Shown here piece by piece: positions 1 through 8,558 of a stretch of 47,129 bases of DNA; the stretch's first letter is position 1; every line of letters starts with the position of its first letter. The stretch is taken from positions 1-47,129 of the forward strand of contig JAGVAW010000303.1 in the NCBI GenBank assembly GCA_020060085.1, written 5' to 3'. A program made the translations under genes and the position numbers. Source of the stretch: Desulfobacterales bacterium (GTDB lineage Bacteria > Desulfobacterota > Desulfobacteria > Desulfobacterales > Desulfatibacillaceae). The notes beneath the pieces were generated by a model. That model was not told the DNA's origin. It saw only the letters and a program-made list of their open reading frames with translations, and searched no databases.

Positions 1-534
1 GATCATCTCCGGGTCGAGGGCGCTGGTGGGTTCGTCAAAGAGCATGATTTTTGGATTCATGGAAAGCGCCCTTGCAATGGCCACCCTCTGCTGCTGGCCG
101 CCGGAAAGCTGGGCAGGATAACGGCTGGCTTTTTCTGTTATGCCCACCTTGGTCAGCAGCTCCATTGCCTTTTTTTCGGCATCTTGTTTTGATATTTTCC
201 GCAGCTTTATTGGCGCAAGGGTCAGATTTTCCAGGGCTGTTTTGTGGCGGAAAAGGTTGAAGCTCTGGAAAACCATGCCAACTTCCATGCGTACCTTGTT
301 GATGTTGACCCCGTGTGCGTAAAGGTCATGCCCATCCACCATTATGGAGCCTTCGCTGATGGTCTCCAGCTTGTTTATGGTGCGCAGAAGTGTGGATTTG
401 CCGGAACCGGACGGGCCTATGATGACAACCTTTTCCCCAGGCTCCACGGAAAGGGAGACATTGTCCAAAGCGCGGAACTCGCCGAACAGTTTTGAAACGC
501 CATTGATCTCGATAATGGGATTAGCGCCTGTCAT
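1..534 (-). CDS. Polar amino-acid ABC transporter ATP-binding protein (partial, C-terminus cut by window edge)
   Basis: Cytoplasmic ATPase of a GlnQ/HisP-type amino-acid importer. The frame runs unbroken from ATG 534 to the edge (178 codons). It shows Walker A (GPSGSGKST) near residue 40 and the region leading to the Walker B/D-loop at the truncated end (...ALDPEMI). The start overlaps the end of the permease gene by 14 bases, so the two are translationally coupled. With the permease and binding protein upstream on the same strand it forms a standard three-gene importer. The substrate cannot be read from sequence; the family takes Gln, Glu, Arg, His or Cys-type polar amino acids. Confidence 0.92.
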   Translation of the reverse strand, partial: MTGANPIIEINGVSKLFGEFRALDNVSLSVEPGEKVVIIGPSGSGKSTLLRTINKLETISEGSIMVDGHDLYAHGVNINKVRMEVGMVFQSFNLFRHKTALENLTLAPIKLRKISKQDAEKKAMELLTKVGITEKASRYPAQLSGGQQQRVAIARALSMNPKIMLFDEPTSALDPEMI

Positions 535-1315
535 ACCTGCCCAGCCTTTCTTCCATTATGCTAACAAGCTTGGATAAAATAAGGGTGATGAGCAGGTAAA
601 TGAGGGCCACAAGCGTGTATGTTTCAAAATACAGAAAGGATTCCGATGCAAACTCCCGCCCGCGGCGCAAAAGGTCTGAAACAGCAAGAATGCTCACCAG
701 GGATGTGTCCTTGAGAAGGGCGATAAACTCGTTGCCCACCGGGGGCAGGATTGTGCGCCAGGCTTGGGGCAGAACCACTAAAAACATTGTCTGGGTGCGG
801 TTGAAACCCAAAGACATGGATGCCTCGGTCTGGCCCTTGTCAATGGATTCAATTCCAGCCCGAAAAACCTCTCCCATGTATGCTCCGTAGCAGAAGCTCA
901 TGGCAATTATTGCGGCAAGCATATCCGGCACGGCAACAAAACGGCCCAGGGCATAATAGAGATAAAAAAGCTGAACCAGCAGCGGAATGCCCCGGACCAC
1001 CTCAACATAAGTGGATGCAATAAGATTTATCGCCCGTATGCGGCTCAAGCGGCCCAGACCCGTGAAAAGGCCGATTACAATGGCAAGGGCAATGGATGAT
1101 ACAGTCACCTTGAAGGTTACAACAATGCCGTCCGGCAGAAACTTGAGAAGCCGCCAATATGGCTCCGGCTGGGAAATCACAAGGTAGAGCAGCGTGCCTA
1201 GAGCCAGGATAAAGGAAATGCGCCATGCTGTAAAAAGCCCCTCATCCCGCTGGCTGGGGATGGCCGCCCCGTCTCCGATCTCGATTCTGGTGACCTTTAG
1301 GTTGCCGTTATGCAC
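521..1315 (-). CDS. Polar amino-acid ABC transporter permease
   Basis: Inner-membrane permease of the HisM/GlnP type, 264 residues from a GTG start at 1315. Several hydrophobic segments are visible, with the family signature around VEVVRGIPLLVQLFYLYY and an EAA-type loop (GLGFNRTQTMFLVVLPQAWRTILPP region, ending in the cytoplasmic loop that docks the ATPase). An ATG at 1396 is in frame, but it lies inside the binding-protein gene and would force translation through the terminator hairpin at 1339-1373. The GTG has GGAAAGG about 10 bases upstream and is preferred. The gene is the middle of the importer operon, downstream of a terminator that should lower its expression relative to the binding protein. 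Confidence 0.88.
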   Translation of the reverse strand: MHNGNLKVTRIEIGDGAAIPSQRDEGLFTAWRISFILALGTLLYLVISQPEPYWRLLKFLPDGIVVTFKVTVSSIALAIVIGLFTGLGRLSRIRAINLIASTYVEVVRGIPLLVQLFYLYYALGRFVAVPDMLAAIIAMSFCYGAYMGEVFRAGIESIDKGQTEASMSLGFNRTQTMFLVVLPQAWRTILPPVGNEFIALLKDTSLVSILAVSDLLRRGREFASESFLYFETYTLVALIYLLITLILSKLVSIMEERLGRYDRR

Positions 1316-1334
1316 GCTTTGGCCGCCTTTCCGT

Positions 1335-1373
1335 AAAAAAAAGGCCCGGAAGCATTTTGCCTCCGGGCCTTTT
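1335..1373 (-). terminator. Intrinsic terminator between binding-protein and permease genes
   Basis: A 12-bp perfect stem (AAAAGGCCCGGA at 1339-1350 with its complement at 1362-1373) plus a short inner GCA/TGC pairing is followed, in the minus direction, by eight T residues. It starts 8 bases after the stop of the binding-protein gene and lies inside the importer operon. Partial read-through would give more binding protein than permease and ATPase. Confidence 0.85.
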
Positions 1374-1380
1374 AGTGGGA

Positions 1381-2127
1381 TTAGTTGCTTATCCACTTTT
1401 TCATGAGTTGCTGGTCAATGCCGCTCTCCTTGACCATGCGGATACCTTCGTTGACAAGGTTCAAAACCTTGTCATTGCCCTTGCGCACAGCGATTCCGTA
1501 ATACTCCACCTCGCCAGCCTCGATAACTGCGGCTATCTTCAAAGTGCCCTTATATTTTTCGTTGTTAAGGGCATACTGGGCTGCAACCGGATCATCGCAG
1601 ACCACTGCAGCAATCCGCCCATTGTAAAGATCCTCTATGGCCAGACCCACTTCATCGTAAGTTTTGGATTCAATGCCTTCCACAGCCTTTACCGCAAATG
1701 TGCCTGTTGTGGAAATCTGGCTTCCAACGCGCTTTCCCTTAAGCTCTTCAAGGCTTGTCACGGTTGAGGCCATTGGCACGACAATAGCCTGGCGCACCCT
1801 GAAGTAAGGCTCGGAAAAGTCCATGACCTTTTGGCGCTCTTCAGTAATGGAAACCGAAGAGCAGATGGCGTCATACCTGCCTGCGCCCAGACCTGCAAAA
1901 ATTCCGTCCCAGGCAACAGCCCTAAATTCGGGTTTGAAGCCTGCCAGCTCGCCGGCAGCATTCATGTAGTCAATGGAAAATCCGATAATCTGCTTGTCTG
2001 CGCCAACAAACTCCATTGGTGGCCAGGTAGCATCCGTGGCAAACACAATTACAGGCTTTTCATCTGCCGCAATCACAAGTGGAGCTGCAACAAGGACGCA
2101 CAGTAAAACAAGAAAAAGCTTTTTCAT
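1381..2127 (-). CDS. Periplasmic polar amino-acid-binding protein
   Basis: Solute-binding component (SBP_bac_3 family, 248 residues) of the importer. It has a classical signal peptide (MKKLFLVLLCVLVAAPLVIA, cleavage near AAD) and no lipobox Cys, so it should be free in the periplasm. Family motifs visible are the ATDATWPPMEF opening strand, the FDAICSSVSIT-like hinge (here YDAICSSVSITEER) and the PYF ligand-loop region. GGAGGA precedes ATG 2127 by about 6 bases. It is followed by a strong terminator and then the permease and ATPase genes. The ligand specificity is not readable. Confidence 0.92.
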   Translation of the reverse strand: MKKLFLVLLCVLVAAPLVIAADEKPVIVFATDATWPPMEFVGADKQIIGFSIDYMNAAGELAGFKPEFRAVAWDGIFAGLGAGRYDAICSSVSITEERQKVMDFSEPYFRVRQAIVVPMASTVTSLEELKGKRVGSQISTTGTFAVKAVEGIESKTYDEVGLAIEDLYNGRIAAVVCDDPVAAQYALNNEKYKGTLKIAAVIEAGEVEYYGIAVRKGNDKVLNLVNEGIRMVKESGIDQQLMKKWISN

Positions 2128-2141
2128 TGTACAATTCCTCC

Positions 2142-2164
2142 GTTAAGTTTGGTTTTTCCTTAAC
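2142..2164. promoter_or_regulatory. Inverted repeat in the leader of the amino-acid importer
   Basis: GTTAAG at 2142-2147 and CTTAAC at 2159-2164 form a 6+6 inverted repeat with an 11-base spacer, directly upstream of the ribosome binding site of the binding-protein gene, in the 128-base gap below the EamA gene. It could be an operator or a small hairpin. No convincing -35/-10 pair was found here. Confidence 0.25.
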
Positions 2165-2255
2165 TCCTTGGTCAAAGAAGGCGACCAGCTTTTGCTAACA
2201 CTTTTTGCGGCTTATTTGCAAGGACTAACAATAATTGGAAAGGGAATGCCTGCGA

Positions 2256-3164
2256 TTATTGCCCGGATATCCACACGGTTTTGCGGCGTAGAATTCCAAG
2301 CTGGGCTGCAAGCATTCCGGTCAGCATGAGCGCAGCCCCAAGCAGAGATCTGCTGCTCATAACCTCCGCAAGAAAAAGCCAGCCGAAAAAGGCTGCAAAA
2401 ACAGCTTCCAGTTGAAGGATGACAGCCGCGTGAGCAGGAGGAGAATCCTTTTGCCCGATGACCTGAAGGGTAAAGCCGATGCCCACTGAAGCCACTCCTC
2501 CGAAAAAGAGGGAGTAGCGGGTCAGCCAGATGTCGCCAAGAGAGAAGTCCTCCACAATGAAGGCCGCAAAAAGGCTTAAAACCGCACATACGGCAGCCTG
2601 ACCAAAGGCCAGGACAAAGGAGTCCATTTTAGGGGAAAAATGCCCAAGCACAAGCACATGGCCTGCCCATGCAAAGGCGCAGGCCAAAATCAGGCTGTCT
2701 CCATAAGCCAGCACAAAGGAGCTTGTCATGGAAAGAAAGTACAGGCCTGCCAGGGCCAGCAATATGCCGGTCCATCCCCAGGCTCCCACCTTTTGACGCC
2801 AGAAAAGGCCGAGAATGGGAACAAAGACAACATAAAGGCCGGTAATGAAACCTGCCTTGCCCGCTGTTGTGTGAACAAGGCCTATCTGCTGGAGATTTAT
2901 TCCCAGAAACATGAGAAGGCCAGCAGCCAGAATGCCTTTTAACGGCATCCATTTTTGATCGCTGCCTGCAAATGGGGCCTTCCTGTTTTTAATCTGCATC
3001 CAGGCAATGGGGGCCAGACAGGCTGCACCCAAAAGAAAGCGCAGGCCCGTAAAGGCTATTGGCCCTATGGTGTCCATGCCCCGTTTCTGGGCCACAAAGG
3101 TTGCCCCCCATACAAGGGCTGCAACAAGCAGAAGAAAATTTGCCTTCAACACCCTGGAATTCAT
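2256..3164 (-). CDS. EamA/DMT-family transporter
   Basis: Inner-membrane protein of the drug/metabolite transporter superfamily, 302 residues, with about ten hydrophobic segments in two EamA repeats. The N-terminal repeat opens with LLLVAALVWGATFVAQK, a hallmark of the family; a second repeat begins near residue 150. ATG 3164 fits the family N-terminus; a TTG at 3191 in the same frame would add nine residues and is not supported by a better ribosome binding site. Members export amino acids or other metabolites, but the substrate here is unknown. It lies 128 bases upstream of the amino-acid importer on the same strand, which is suggestive only. Confidence 0.85.
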   Translation of the reverse strand: MNSRVLKANFLLLVAALVWGATFVAQKRGMDTIGPIAFTGLRFLLGAACLAPIAWMQIKNRKAPFAGSDQKWMPLKGILAAGLLMFLGINLQQIGLVHTTAGKAGFITGLYVVFVPILGLFWRQKVGAWGWTGILLALAGLYFLSMTSSFVLAYGDSLILACAFAWAGHVLVLGHFSPKMDSFVLAFGQAAVCAVLSLFAAFIVEDFSLGDIWLTRYSLFFGGVASVGIGFTLQVIGQKDSPPAHAAVILQLEAVFAAFFGWLFLAEVMSSRSLLGAALMLTGMLAAQLGILRRKTVWISGQ

Positions 3165-3286
3165 AATTTTTGCCCATTGCAGCCATATCAAAGGCCTGAA
3201 TCCTTTCCGGCCCGGCCTCTTTAACTTGTGTGCATGGGGATGTAAAGAAGGATTTTTTCCGTTTTAAGGATTCTTCATGTGGCTGG

Positions 3287-5275
3287 TCATGATTTGCTGT
3301 TTGAGGCGATCCATTCATCCACCTTACAGGAGAGCCTTGCACGCTGCTTTTCAGGCAGGCCTTTCGGGTCATAGCGCAGCCTGTAATGCAGCTTCACAAT
3401 GGGTGCAAGATCATCAAAACCAAAAGGCGCATTTGCCGCTTGCAGGCGTGCAAGCCATGCGCAAGGCGTTTCGTGGCCGGGCCGCACAAATCCTTTTTGT
3501 GCAAGGAGCTGCTCCACCCTGAAAAATGGAGAGTCCAGCGCCGAATCCCTTTTGTCTGCAAGTTTTTTATCGGCTCGTTCCTTTAAAACAAGGCTCACCC
3601 TTGCGCCACGGACAAAGCGGTAGACAAGGACAAGGGTTAACAAAACTGCAAGGGCAATCATAATGGGCGAAAGTTTTTTTATGCCACCTTCGCGTTGCCA
3701 CAAAAAACCGGCAAAAACCGCGTCTGAAACCATATCCCTAAAACGGTTCCAGGCAGTCATGGTTTGGGCTTCGTAAAGCATCCACATAGGGGGGGTCACA
3801 TCAACATCAACCCATTTGTCATCCACCCAGGCAAGCGCCCAGGCGTGGGCGTGCCTTTTGCGCACTGCAAGCCAGCCGTCTTTTCCAGGCGGCTCGTGGG
3901 CCATATAGCCCACAGCGTATCTTGCAGGTATTCCAGCTGCCCGCAGAAGAAGCACTGCTGCTGTGGCAAAGTATTCACAGTGCCCGCTGCGGCGCTCTTC
4001 AAGAAAAATCTGCAAGGCCCGGTCCTTGTTTGTCTGCTCCGCCTGCACCAGGCTGTATGTAAAGTTCTCATCAAAATATGCGGCCAGCACTCCAAATGCA
4101 TCTTCTGGCGAGAGATCTGAAAGATTGAGGGCCTCTGCAAGCCTGAAAACTCCCGGTGCCTGGGTTTCGTCAACCCTCAAATCCGGCTCATAGGGCGGCG
4201 AATCCAAAAAAGTTTCCGGCCCGAATTCCACAGTGTAAATCGTGCGGGAGGAAACACCTGTGGCAAGCACTGTTCCAAATTGGTTTATAAGCAAATGCAC
4301 AGAATCAAGGCCGCCAATGGTATGTGTACCTGAAGGGAGCTTGAGCAAGCCCTGTTTGCCGGGAAAGGGCTGGCTGACCAAAAGGCTGCCGGTTGTCTGC
4401 CGCTTTTCCCCCAAAAGCCAGCGGCCATCGGCGGTCATGCTGTCTGCATGGGTCAACTGGGGGTGGCTTCCCATCCACAAACCGCGGCGGTAGATGTTGT
4501 GGGAGGCTTCCCGTAGCAGAAAGTCTTTTCTTGCGCTCTGGTTTGGTTTTATGCGGAAGGCGATTTCGTGGGAGAGCTTGATTCTTCCCATTTCCCCTAT
4601 GGCGGTAAGGGATCGGTAAGGGTCCTGGCCCCGCTGCCAGTAGTGCTCCAGAAGCTGCATTGAAACCTGCTCCAGATAAAGCTGGAAGGAATGCAGACCC
4701 TTTTGGCCGACAAAGCCCATAAGCCCGGCTGCCACAAGCAGGCCAGCGCAGGCGGCCCTTGCTTTTTTATGCCGGACCCTAGCCCATAAAGCCCAGGCAG
4801 TCAGCGCCCAAAGGGTTGAAAAAACCGCTGGATGGCGCAAGTCCGGCACCATTGCAGTAAAAAGAGTCAGAGCCAAAAAGGGCCAGGACAAATCCACCGA
4901 AGGCCCCCAATCCTGCTCCTTTTCACCAGCCAGGACCCTTGCGCCCCACAGGACTGTCCCCAAAGGCACCCGGCCCCGGACGCTGAAGGCCTGAAAAGCC
5001 ACAAGGATAAATAGGGGAAGCACCAGCCACTGGAACATCATCAGCATTGCCGTGCGGGGCGGCTGGGTGAAAAAAAGCAGAACGCCCACAAGAATGAGAA
5101 GCAGGGCGCAAAGGTCGGAAATGCGTATGAAGTCCTTTGCCGAAAGGTTCAGCCGCGCCCTTGAAAAACGGGAGCCTTCCAGAAAGAGGGCCATGAGAAG
5201 GCCAAGAAGGGGCACACCTGCTGCAAAACCCCAAAAAAGCAGTGCTGCGCCTGAAAGCAGAAGAGGTGTGCTCAT
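3287..5275 (-). CDS. Membrane-anchored transglutaminase-like protein (TgpA type)
   Basis: A 662-residue protein with an N-terminal block of about six membrane segments (residues 1-215), a periplasmic transglutaminase-like core and a further membrane segment near residues 545-565. The core shows the Cys-His-Asp triad: GHCEYFA (about residue 435), HAHAW (about 478) and DVTPP (about 494). This is the DUF3488/TgpA arrangement. Its start overlaps the stop of the DUF58 gene by four bases (ATGA), and MoxR lies upstream, giving the recurrent MoxR-DUF58-transglutaminase module. These modules are thought to act in envelope protein processing or complex assembly, but the substrate is not known. The catalytic triad is intact, so enzymatic activity is plausible. 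Confidence 0.85.
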   Translation of the reverse strand: MSTPLLLSGAALLFWGFAAGVPLLGLLMALFLEGSRFSRARLNLSAKDFIRISDLCALLLILVGVLLFFTQPPRTAMLMMFQWLVLPLFILVAFQAFSVRGRVPLGTVLWGARVLAGEKEQDWGPSVDLSWPFLALTLFTAMVPDLRHPAVFSTLWALTAWALWARVRHKKARAACAGLLVAAGLMGFVGQKGLHSFQLYLEQVSMQLLEHYWQRGQDPYRSLTAIGEMGRIKLSHEIAFRIKPNQSARKDFLLREASHNIYRRGLWMGSHPQLTHADSMTADGRWLLGEKRQTTGSLLVSQPFPGKQGLLKLPSGTHTIGGLDSVHLLINQFGTVLATGVSSRTIYTVEFGPETFLDSPPYEPDLRVDETQAPGVFRLAEALNLSDLSPEDAFGVLAAYFDENFTYSLVQAEQTNKDRALQIFLEERRSGHCEYFATAAVLLLRAAGIPARYAVGYMAHEPPGKDGWLAVRKRHAHAWALAWVDDKWVDVDVTPPMWMLYEAQTMTAWNRFRDMVSDAVFAGFLWQREGGIKKLSPIMIALAVLLTLVLVYRFVRGARVSLVLKERADKKLADKRDSALDSPFFRVEQLLAQKGFVRPGHETPCAWLARLQAANAPFGFDDLAPIVKLHYRLRYDPKGLPEKQRARLSCKVDEWIASNSKS

Positions 5276-6621
5276 AAGCTTGCCAGAACCTTGGCGGCCT
5301 GCCCAGGGCCAACCCTGATGATTTGGGTGGGGTCATCCGAAATGAGGTCTGGTTGCAGAGGGGGCAAATCCTCTTGGCAAATTACAAGGACCTTAAGCGG
5401 AATGCCTATGCCGCGCAGGCTTGCCACAAGCTCTTGGCGCGGAGCATCCCATTCCAGCAGCACCAGAATGCAGGCAGACATCTGGGCGGCCCTGTCAAGC
5501 ACACTGCGGGTAAGAACCTCAAAGGGTTTTTCCCTGCATGGGGCAACGGATGCCAAAACCTCCAGAATGCCAGCCACATTCCCTAATCTCCGTCCTGCCG
5601 AAAAACAGTAGCTTTTTGACCCCACAAAAAGAAAATCCAGCAGGCTGTCCTGTGTGAGCATATTCTGGGCAAAACTTGCCGCAACGCTCACAGCCTCCTC
5701 AAAGCGCCGAAAATCATCTTCATTGTAAAAGGTATCCAGCACAAGGGCGTGGCGCACAAAGTACTCTTCTGCATATTCCTTAACCACCGGGTGGCCCTGC
5801 TTGGCAAAGCTTTTCCAGTGTATGCGCCGCTTGGAGTCGCCAGGGCGATAATCCCTCAAGGAAATGAACTCCTCGGATTCGCCCACACTCAAGGCAAAAT
5901 GCAATCCCCCCCTGTGCAGCCGTCTTGTGCCGGGCAGTTGAAGTGCGCTCACCTTATAGCGCCTGGGCAGAACAACGCAATCGGATGGCTCGTCTAATCG
6001 GTCAAGGCCCAAAAACAGGCCCATTGGGTCGGCCCGACCCACCCACAAGCCCCTGCTGCGCAATCTCCCTCTGGACATGGGCATAACAGAGGCTTTGACC
6101 ACAACAGAAGCGCCCGGCTCTAAAACAGGCAAGGCAATTCTGGGGGCAGAGGCGTTTGCCGCATTTTTTGCCTGGTAATAAAACCTGGGCCAGCCGGAAA
6201 TCCGCGAAAAAAAAGCGCCCGGCAGCTTTCTCCAGCCAGGCCCCTGCAAAAAGGCTTGGCGGTCAAAGGGCTGCCATTCCAGATTTTCAAACAGAATCAA
6301 GCCCCGTTTTGTGCGGGTAGAGCGGTTTTCAATGCGGATTGAATAAGTGGCGGGTTCTCCGGCAGTGGTGTATGGCGGAAAGCTGCGCAAGACAACGATA
6401 CTGCTTTTGAAGCGCCACCAGAGAAAAGAAAGAGCAAGCAGCGATCCGGAAAGGGCAAAGACCTGATGGATCATGGTGCGCTTGGTATCCAACCCGATAA
6501 GCCCGCTTATGACAAAGACTGTCAGAATCAGAATGCCCGCATCCGTAAAGCGCCGCCTTATCCAGCGGCCCCTTCTCCAGACAGCCGTGAAAATGCGGAA
6601 GAAAAAGCGCCTTAAAAGCAA
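5272..6621 (-). CDS. DUF58 domain-containing protein
   Basis: A 449-residue protein with two hydrophobic segments near the N-terminus (about residues 28-70), followed by a beta-rich segment and the DUF58 core. The core contains the family signature (EFISLRDYRPGD, then RRIHWKSFAKQG near residue 255) and a vWA-like C-terminal part. The predicted start is TTG 6621, preceded by GGAGG at a 6-base spacing; no better in-frame start is seen. It sits 20 bases after moxR and overlaps the transglutaminase gene by four bases. DUF58 proteins are believed to be partners of MoxR AAA+ ATPases; a precise function has not been established. Confidence 0.85.
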   Translation of the reverse strand: MLLRRFFFRIFTAVWRRGRWIRRRFTDAGILILTVFVISGLIGLDTKRTMIHQVFALSGSLLALSFLWWRFKSSIVVLRSFPPYTTAGEPATYSIRIENRSTRTKRGLILFENLEWQPFDRQAFLQGPGWRKLPGAFFSRISGWPRFYYQAKNAANASAPRIALPVLEPGASVVVKASVMPMSRGRLRSRGLWVGRADPMGLFLGLDRLDEPSDCVVLPRRYKVSALQLPGTRRLHRGGLHFALSVGESEEFISLRDYRPGDSKRRIHWKSFAKQGHPVVKEYAEEYFVRHALVLDTFYNEDDFRRFEEAVSVAASFAQNMLTQDSLLDFLFVGSKSYCFSAGRRLGNVAGILEVLASVAPCREKPFEVLTRSVLDRAAQMSACILVLLEWDAPRQELVASLRGIGIPLKVLVICQEDLPPLQPDLISDDPTQIIRVGPGQAAKVLASL

Positions 6622-6641
6622 GGGATGCCTCCAGAATAGGG

Positions 6642-7634
6642 CTAATTCGGAACAGGCACAAGAGTAAGAATCTCTTTGACCACCTCCTGTCCGGTAAGCC
6701 CGGAAAAATGGGCCTGCGGGTCCAGCACAAGACGATGGGCAATAACGCAGACAGCGATTTCCTGAACGAGGTCAGGGGTGACAAAGTCTGAAGAATCCAT
6801 AAGTGCCAGTGCTTGGCACACCTTCATCAGGGCCAGGGATGCCCTTGGGCCTGCCCCCAGGACAACGCCCTTTGCATGACGGGTGCTGCGGACAAGCTCC
6901 ACCATGTAGCGTTTTATGGAATCAGAAACCCTCACAAGGCTGACCGCGCGGTTTAGGATCACCGCTTCGGCCAGATCCGCACAGGGGGCAAGATTCTGGA
7001 TGGGATGACCAAAGGTCTGATCTGTGAGAACCGCCATTTCCGTTTCCGCATCCACATATCCAAGGCCAAAGCGCATGGCAAAACGATCCATCTGGGCTTC
7101 GGGCAAGGGGTAGGTGCCTGCGGTTTCCACAGGATTTTGCGTGGCCACCACAAAAAATAAATCTTTAAGGGCAATGAGCCTGCCGTCAACAGAGACCTGG
7201 GCTTCGGCCATTGCTTCCAAAAGAGCGGACTGGGTTCTGGGCGAGGCCCTGTTTATTTCATCGGCCAGAAGAATGTTTGTGAAGATGGGGCCTTTGTGGA
7301 AGGCAAAGGCCTGATCTTTGGGGTTGAAGACCGAAACCCCAAGGATATCCGAAGGCAGCAGATCCGGCGTAAACTGAATTCTGGAAAAAGATGCGGTAAG
7401 AGACAAGGCCAGAGCCTTGGCAAGTGTGGTTTTTCCGGTTCCGGGATAGTCCTCCAGAAGAACATGGCCTCCGCCTGCAAAGGCTGCAAGCAGCTTGCGG
7501 ATAGATGCTTTTTGGCCGCGCATCACCCTGCCTATGTTTGCGGAGAGCTTTTCAAGAACCGCTGCGCCTTTTTCAAGGGTCGCATCCCTGTTCCTTTGTC
7601 TGCCGTCTCCATTTGGGGCCATACCTTCATTCAT
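6642..7634 (-). CDS. MoxR-family AAA+ ATPase
   Basis: Cytoplasmic AAA+ chaperone-type ATPase, 330 residues from ATG 7634. Motifs visible are Walker A (EDYPGTGKTTLAKALA), Walker B (ILLADEINRASPRTQSALLEAMAE), sensor 1 (VVATQNPVE), the arginine finger region (LPEAQMDRFAMR) and the C-terminal lid (GPRASLALMKVCQALAL). A TTG at 7673 would overlap the upstream gene by 26 bases; ATG 7634 leaves a 13-base gap and is preferred, though the ribosome binding site is weak. It heads the MoxR-DUF58-transglutaminase module, in which it is thought to remodel or activate the vWA-like partner. Confidence 0.9.
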   Translation of the reverse strand: MNEGMAPNGDGRQRNRDATLEKGAAVLEKLSANIGRVMRGQKASIRKLLAAFAGGGHVLLEDYPGTGKTTLAKALALSLTASFSRIQFTPDLLPSDILGVSVFNPKDQAFAFHKGPIFTNILLADEINRASPRTQSALLEAMAEAQVSVDGRLIALKDLFFVVATQNPVETAGTYPLPEAQMDRFAMRFGLGYVDAETEMAVLTDQTFGHPIQNLAPCADLAEAVILNRAVSLVRVSDSIKRYMVELVRSTRHAKGVVLGAGPRASLALMKVCQALALMDSSDFVTPDLVQEIAVCVIAHRLVLDPQAHFSGLTGQEVVKEILTLVPVPN

Positions 7635-7647
7635 GGGCCAAGGGCTT

Positions 7648-8331
7648 TCATTTGTCTTCAAGATAAGCGGCAAACAGCGGCTTTAATTCCGCAAGGTCTT
7701 CCCTTAAACTTGTTTCCACTTCGTAGCCGAATATGTCCAGCATGATAACACAGTTCACAGTGGCATCATTTTCTGAAGCCATGCGGATACGGCTGGCCAG
7801 ATTTATGTTCACCTCATGAATCATGTCGTAAAGGTGCAAGAGGCCCTTTAATTCCCAGTCCGGCTCCTTGCCCTGCCTGCTGCGGAGGTACTGGCCTGTA
7901 AGATACATTCCAAGCGCCCTGAAAACCGTGCTCTTGGTGTCTCCAAAGGGCAGATGAAAATAGGCCATGGGCCGCAGATGGCACATGACAGGGCAGGCGG
8001 AAAGGGCCAGCAGCAGGCCAGCCAGGGAGCGCAGGCCCTGCTGGACCGATGTGAGGGCAGACATCTTTACCTCCGCCCGTTCCACCGTGACCTTTATACT
8101 TTCATAGGAAATGCGCCCGCCAAAGGCCTTAACTAGCGGCACAATAGAAAGCGCCGCAGGGCAGGTGCGCCTGGCATTGGCCCTGATGGTGCAGCATTCG
8201 CATTGGAAGTTTTCCAGGGCAAGCCAGGGTTCAACAACAGCCAGTTCTGCCTCATCTGATGTTTCGGACTCCTCATCCAGCACAAACTTGTGGCCGGGGC
8301 CGGTTTCAAACTGAAAATGATAGCAAATCAA
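7648..8331 (-). CDS. Conserved protein of unknown function with two cysteine clusters (DUF6901-like)
   Basis: A 227-residue soluble protein with no signal peptide. I choose TTG 8331 as start because AGGAGG lies 6 bases upstream; the frame is open 50 codons further up to 8481, but no ribosome binding site supports that. Visible features are a beta-rich N-terminus, a Cys cluster (FQCECCTIRANARRTCPAAL), a second cluster (ACPVMC) followed by RPMAYFHLPF, and a helical C-terminus containing EVNINLASRIR. The pattern recalls a family I remember as DUF6901 from Desulfobacterota; that is from memory and unverified. The cysteines could bind metal. It is the first gene of the transcript running into moxR (13-base gap), so it may work with that module or be unrelated. 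Confidence 0.75.
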   Translation of the reverse strand: MICYHFQFETGPGHKFVLDEESETSDEAELAVVEPWLALENFQCECCTIRANARRTCPAALSIVPLVKAFGGRISYESIKVTVERAEVKMSALTSVQQGLRSLAGLLLALSACPVMCHLRPMAYFHLPFGDTKSTVFRALGMYLTGQYLRSRQGKEPDWELKGLLHLYDMIHEVNINLASRIRMASENDATVNCVIMLDIFGYEVETSLREDLAELKPLFAAYLEDK

Positions 8332-8558
8332 GATTATCCTCCTGTCCGGCCCCTGTATGCTGTATATACGCCGCCGGGCAGTCAGGTCAACTGCAACAAG
8401 GGCAAGGGAATTAGGACAGGATTTATCCGCAGGCAGCCAAAAATAATTGTACCGGCTTTTGGAAGTTGCCGTTGTCTGCAAGCAGGCTTACATCACTCTG
8501 AAAACGCTGGCAAAAGCGCCTGTGAGCCTGTCGCCATGCTTTTACAGAAGGGCTTTTT

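Noticed and set aside
1316-1396. Permease start at ATG 1396
   Set aside because: It would lie inside the upstream gene and require translation through the terminator hairpin; GTG 1315 fits better.
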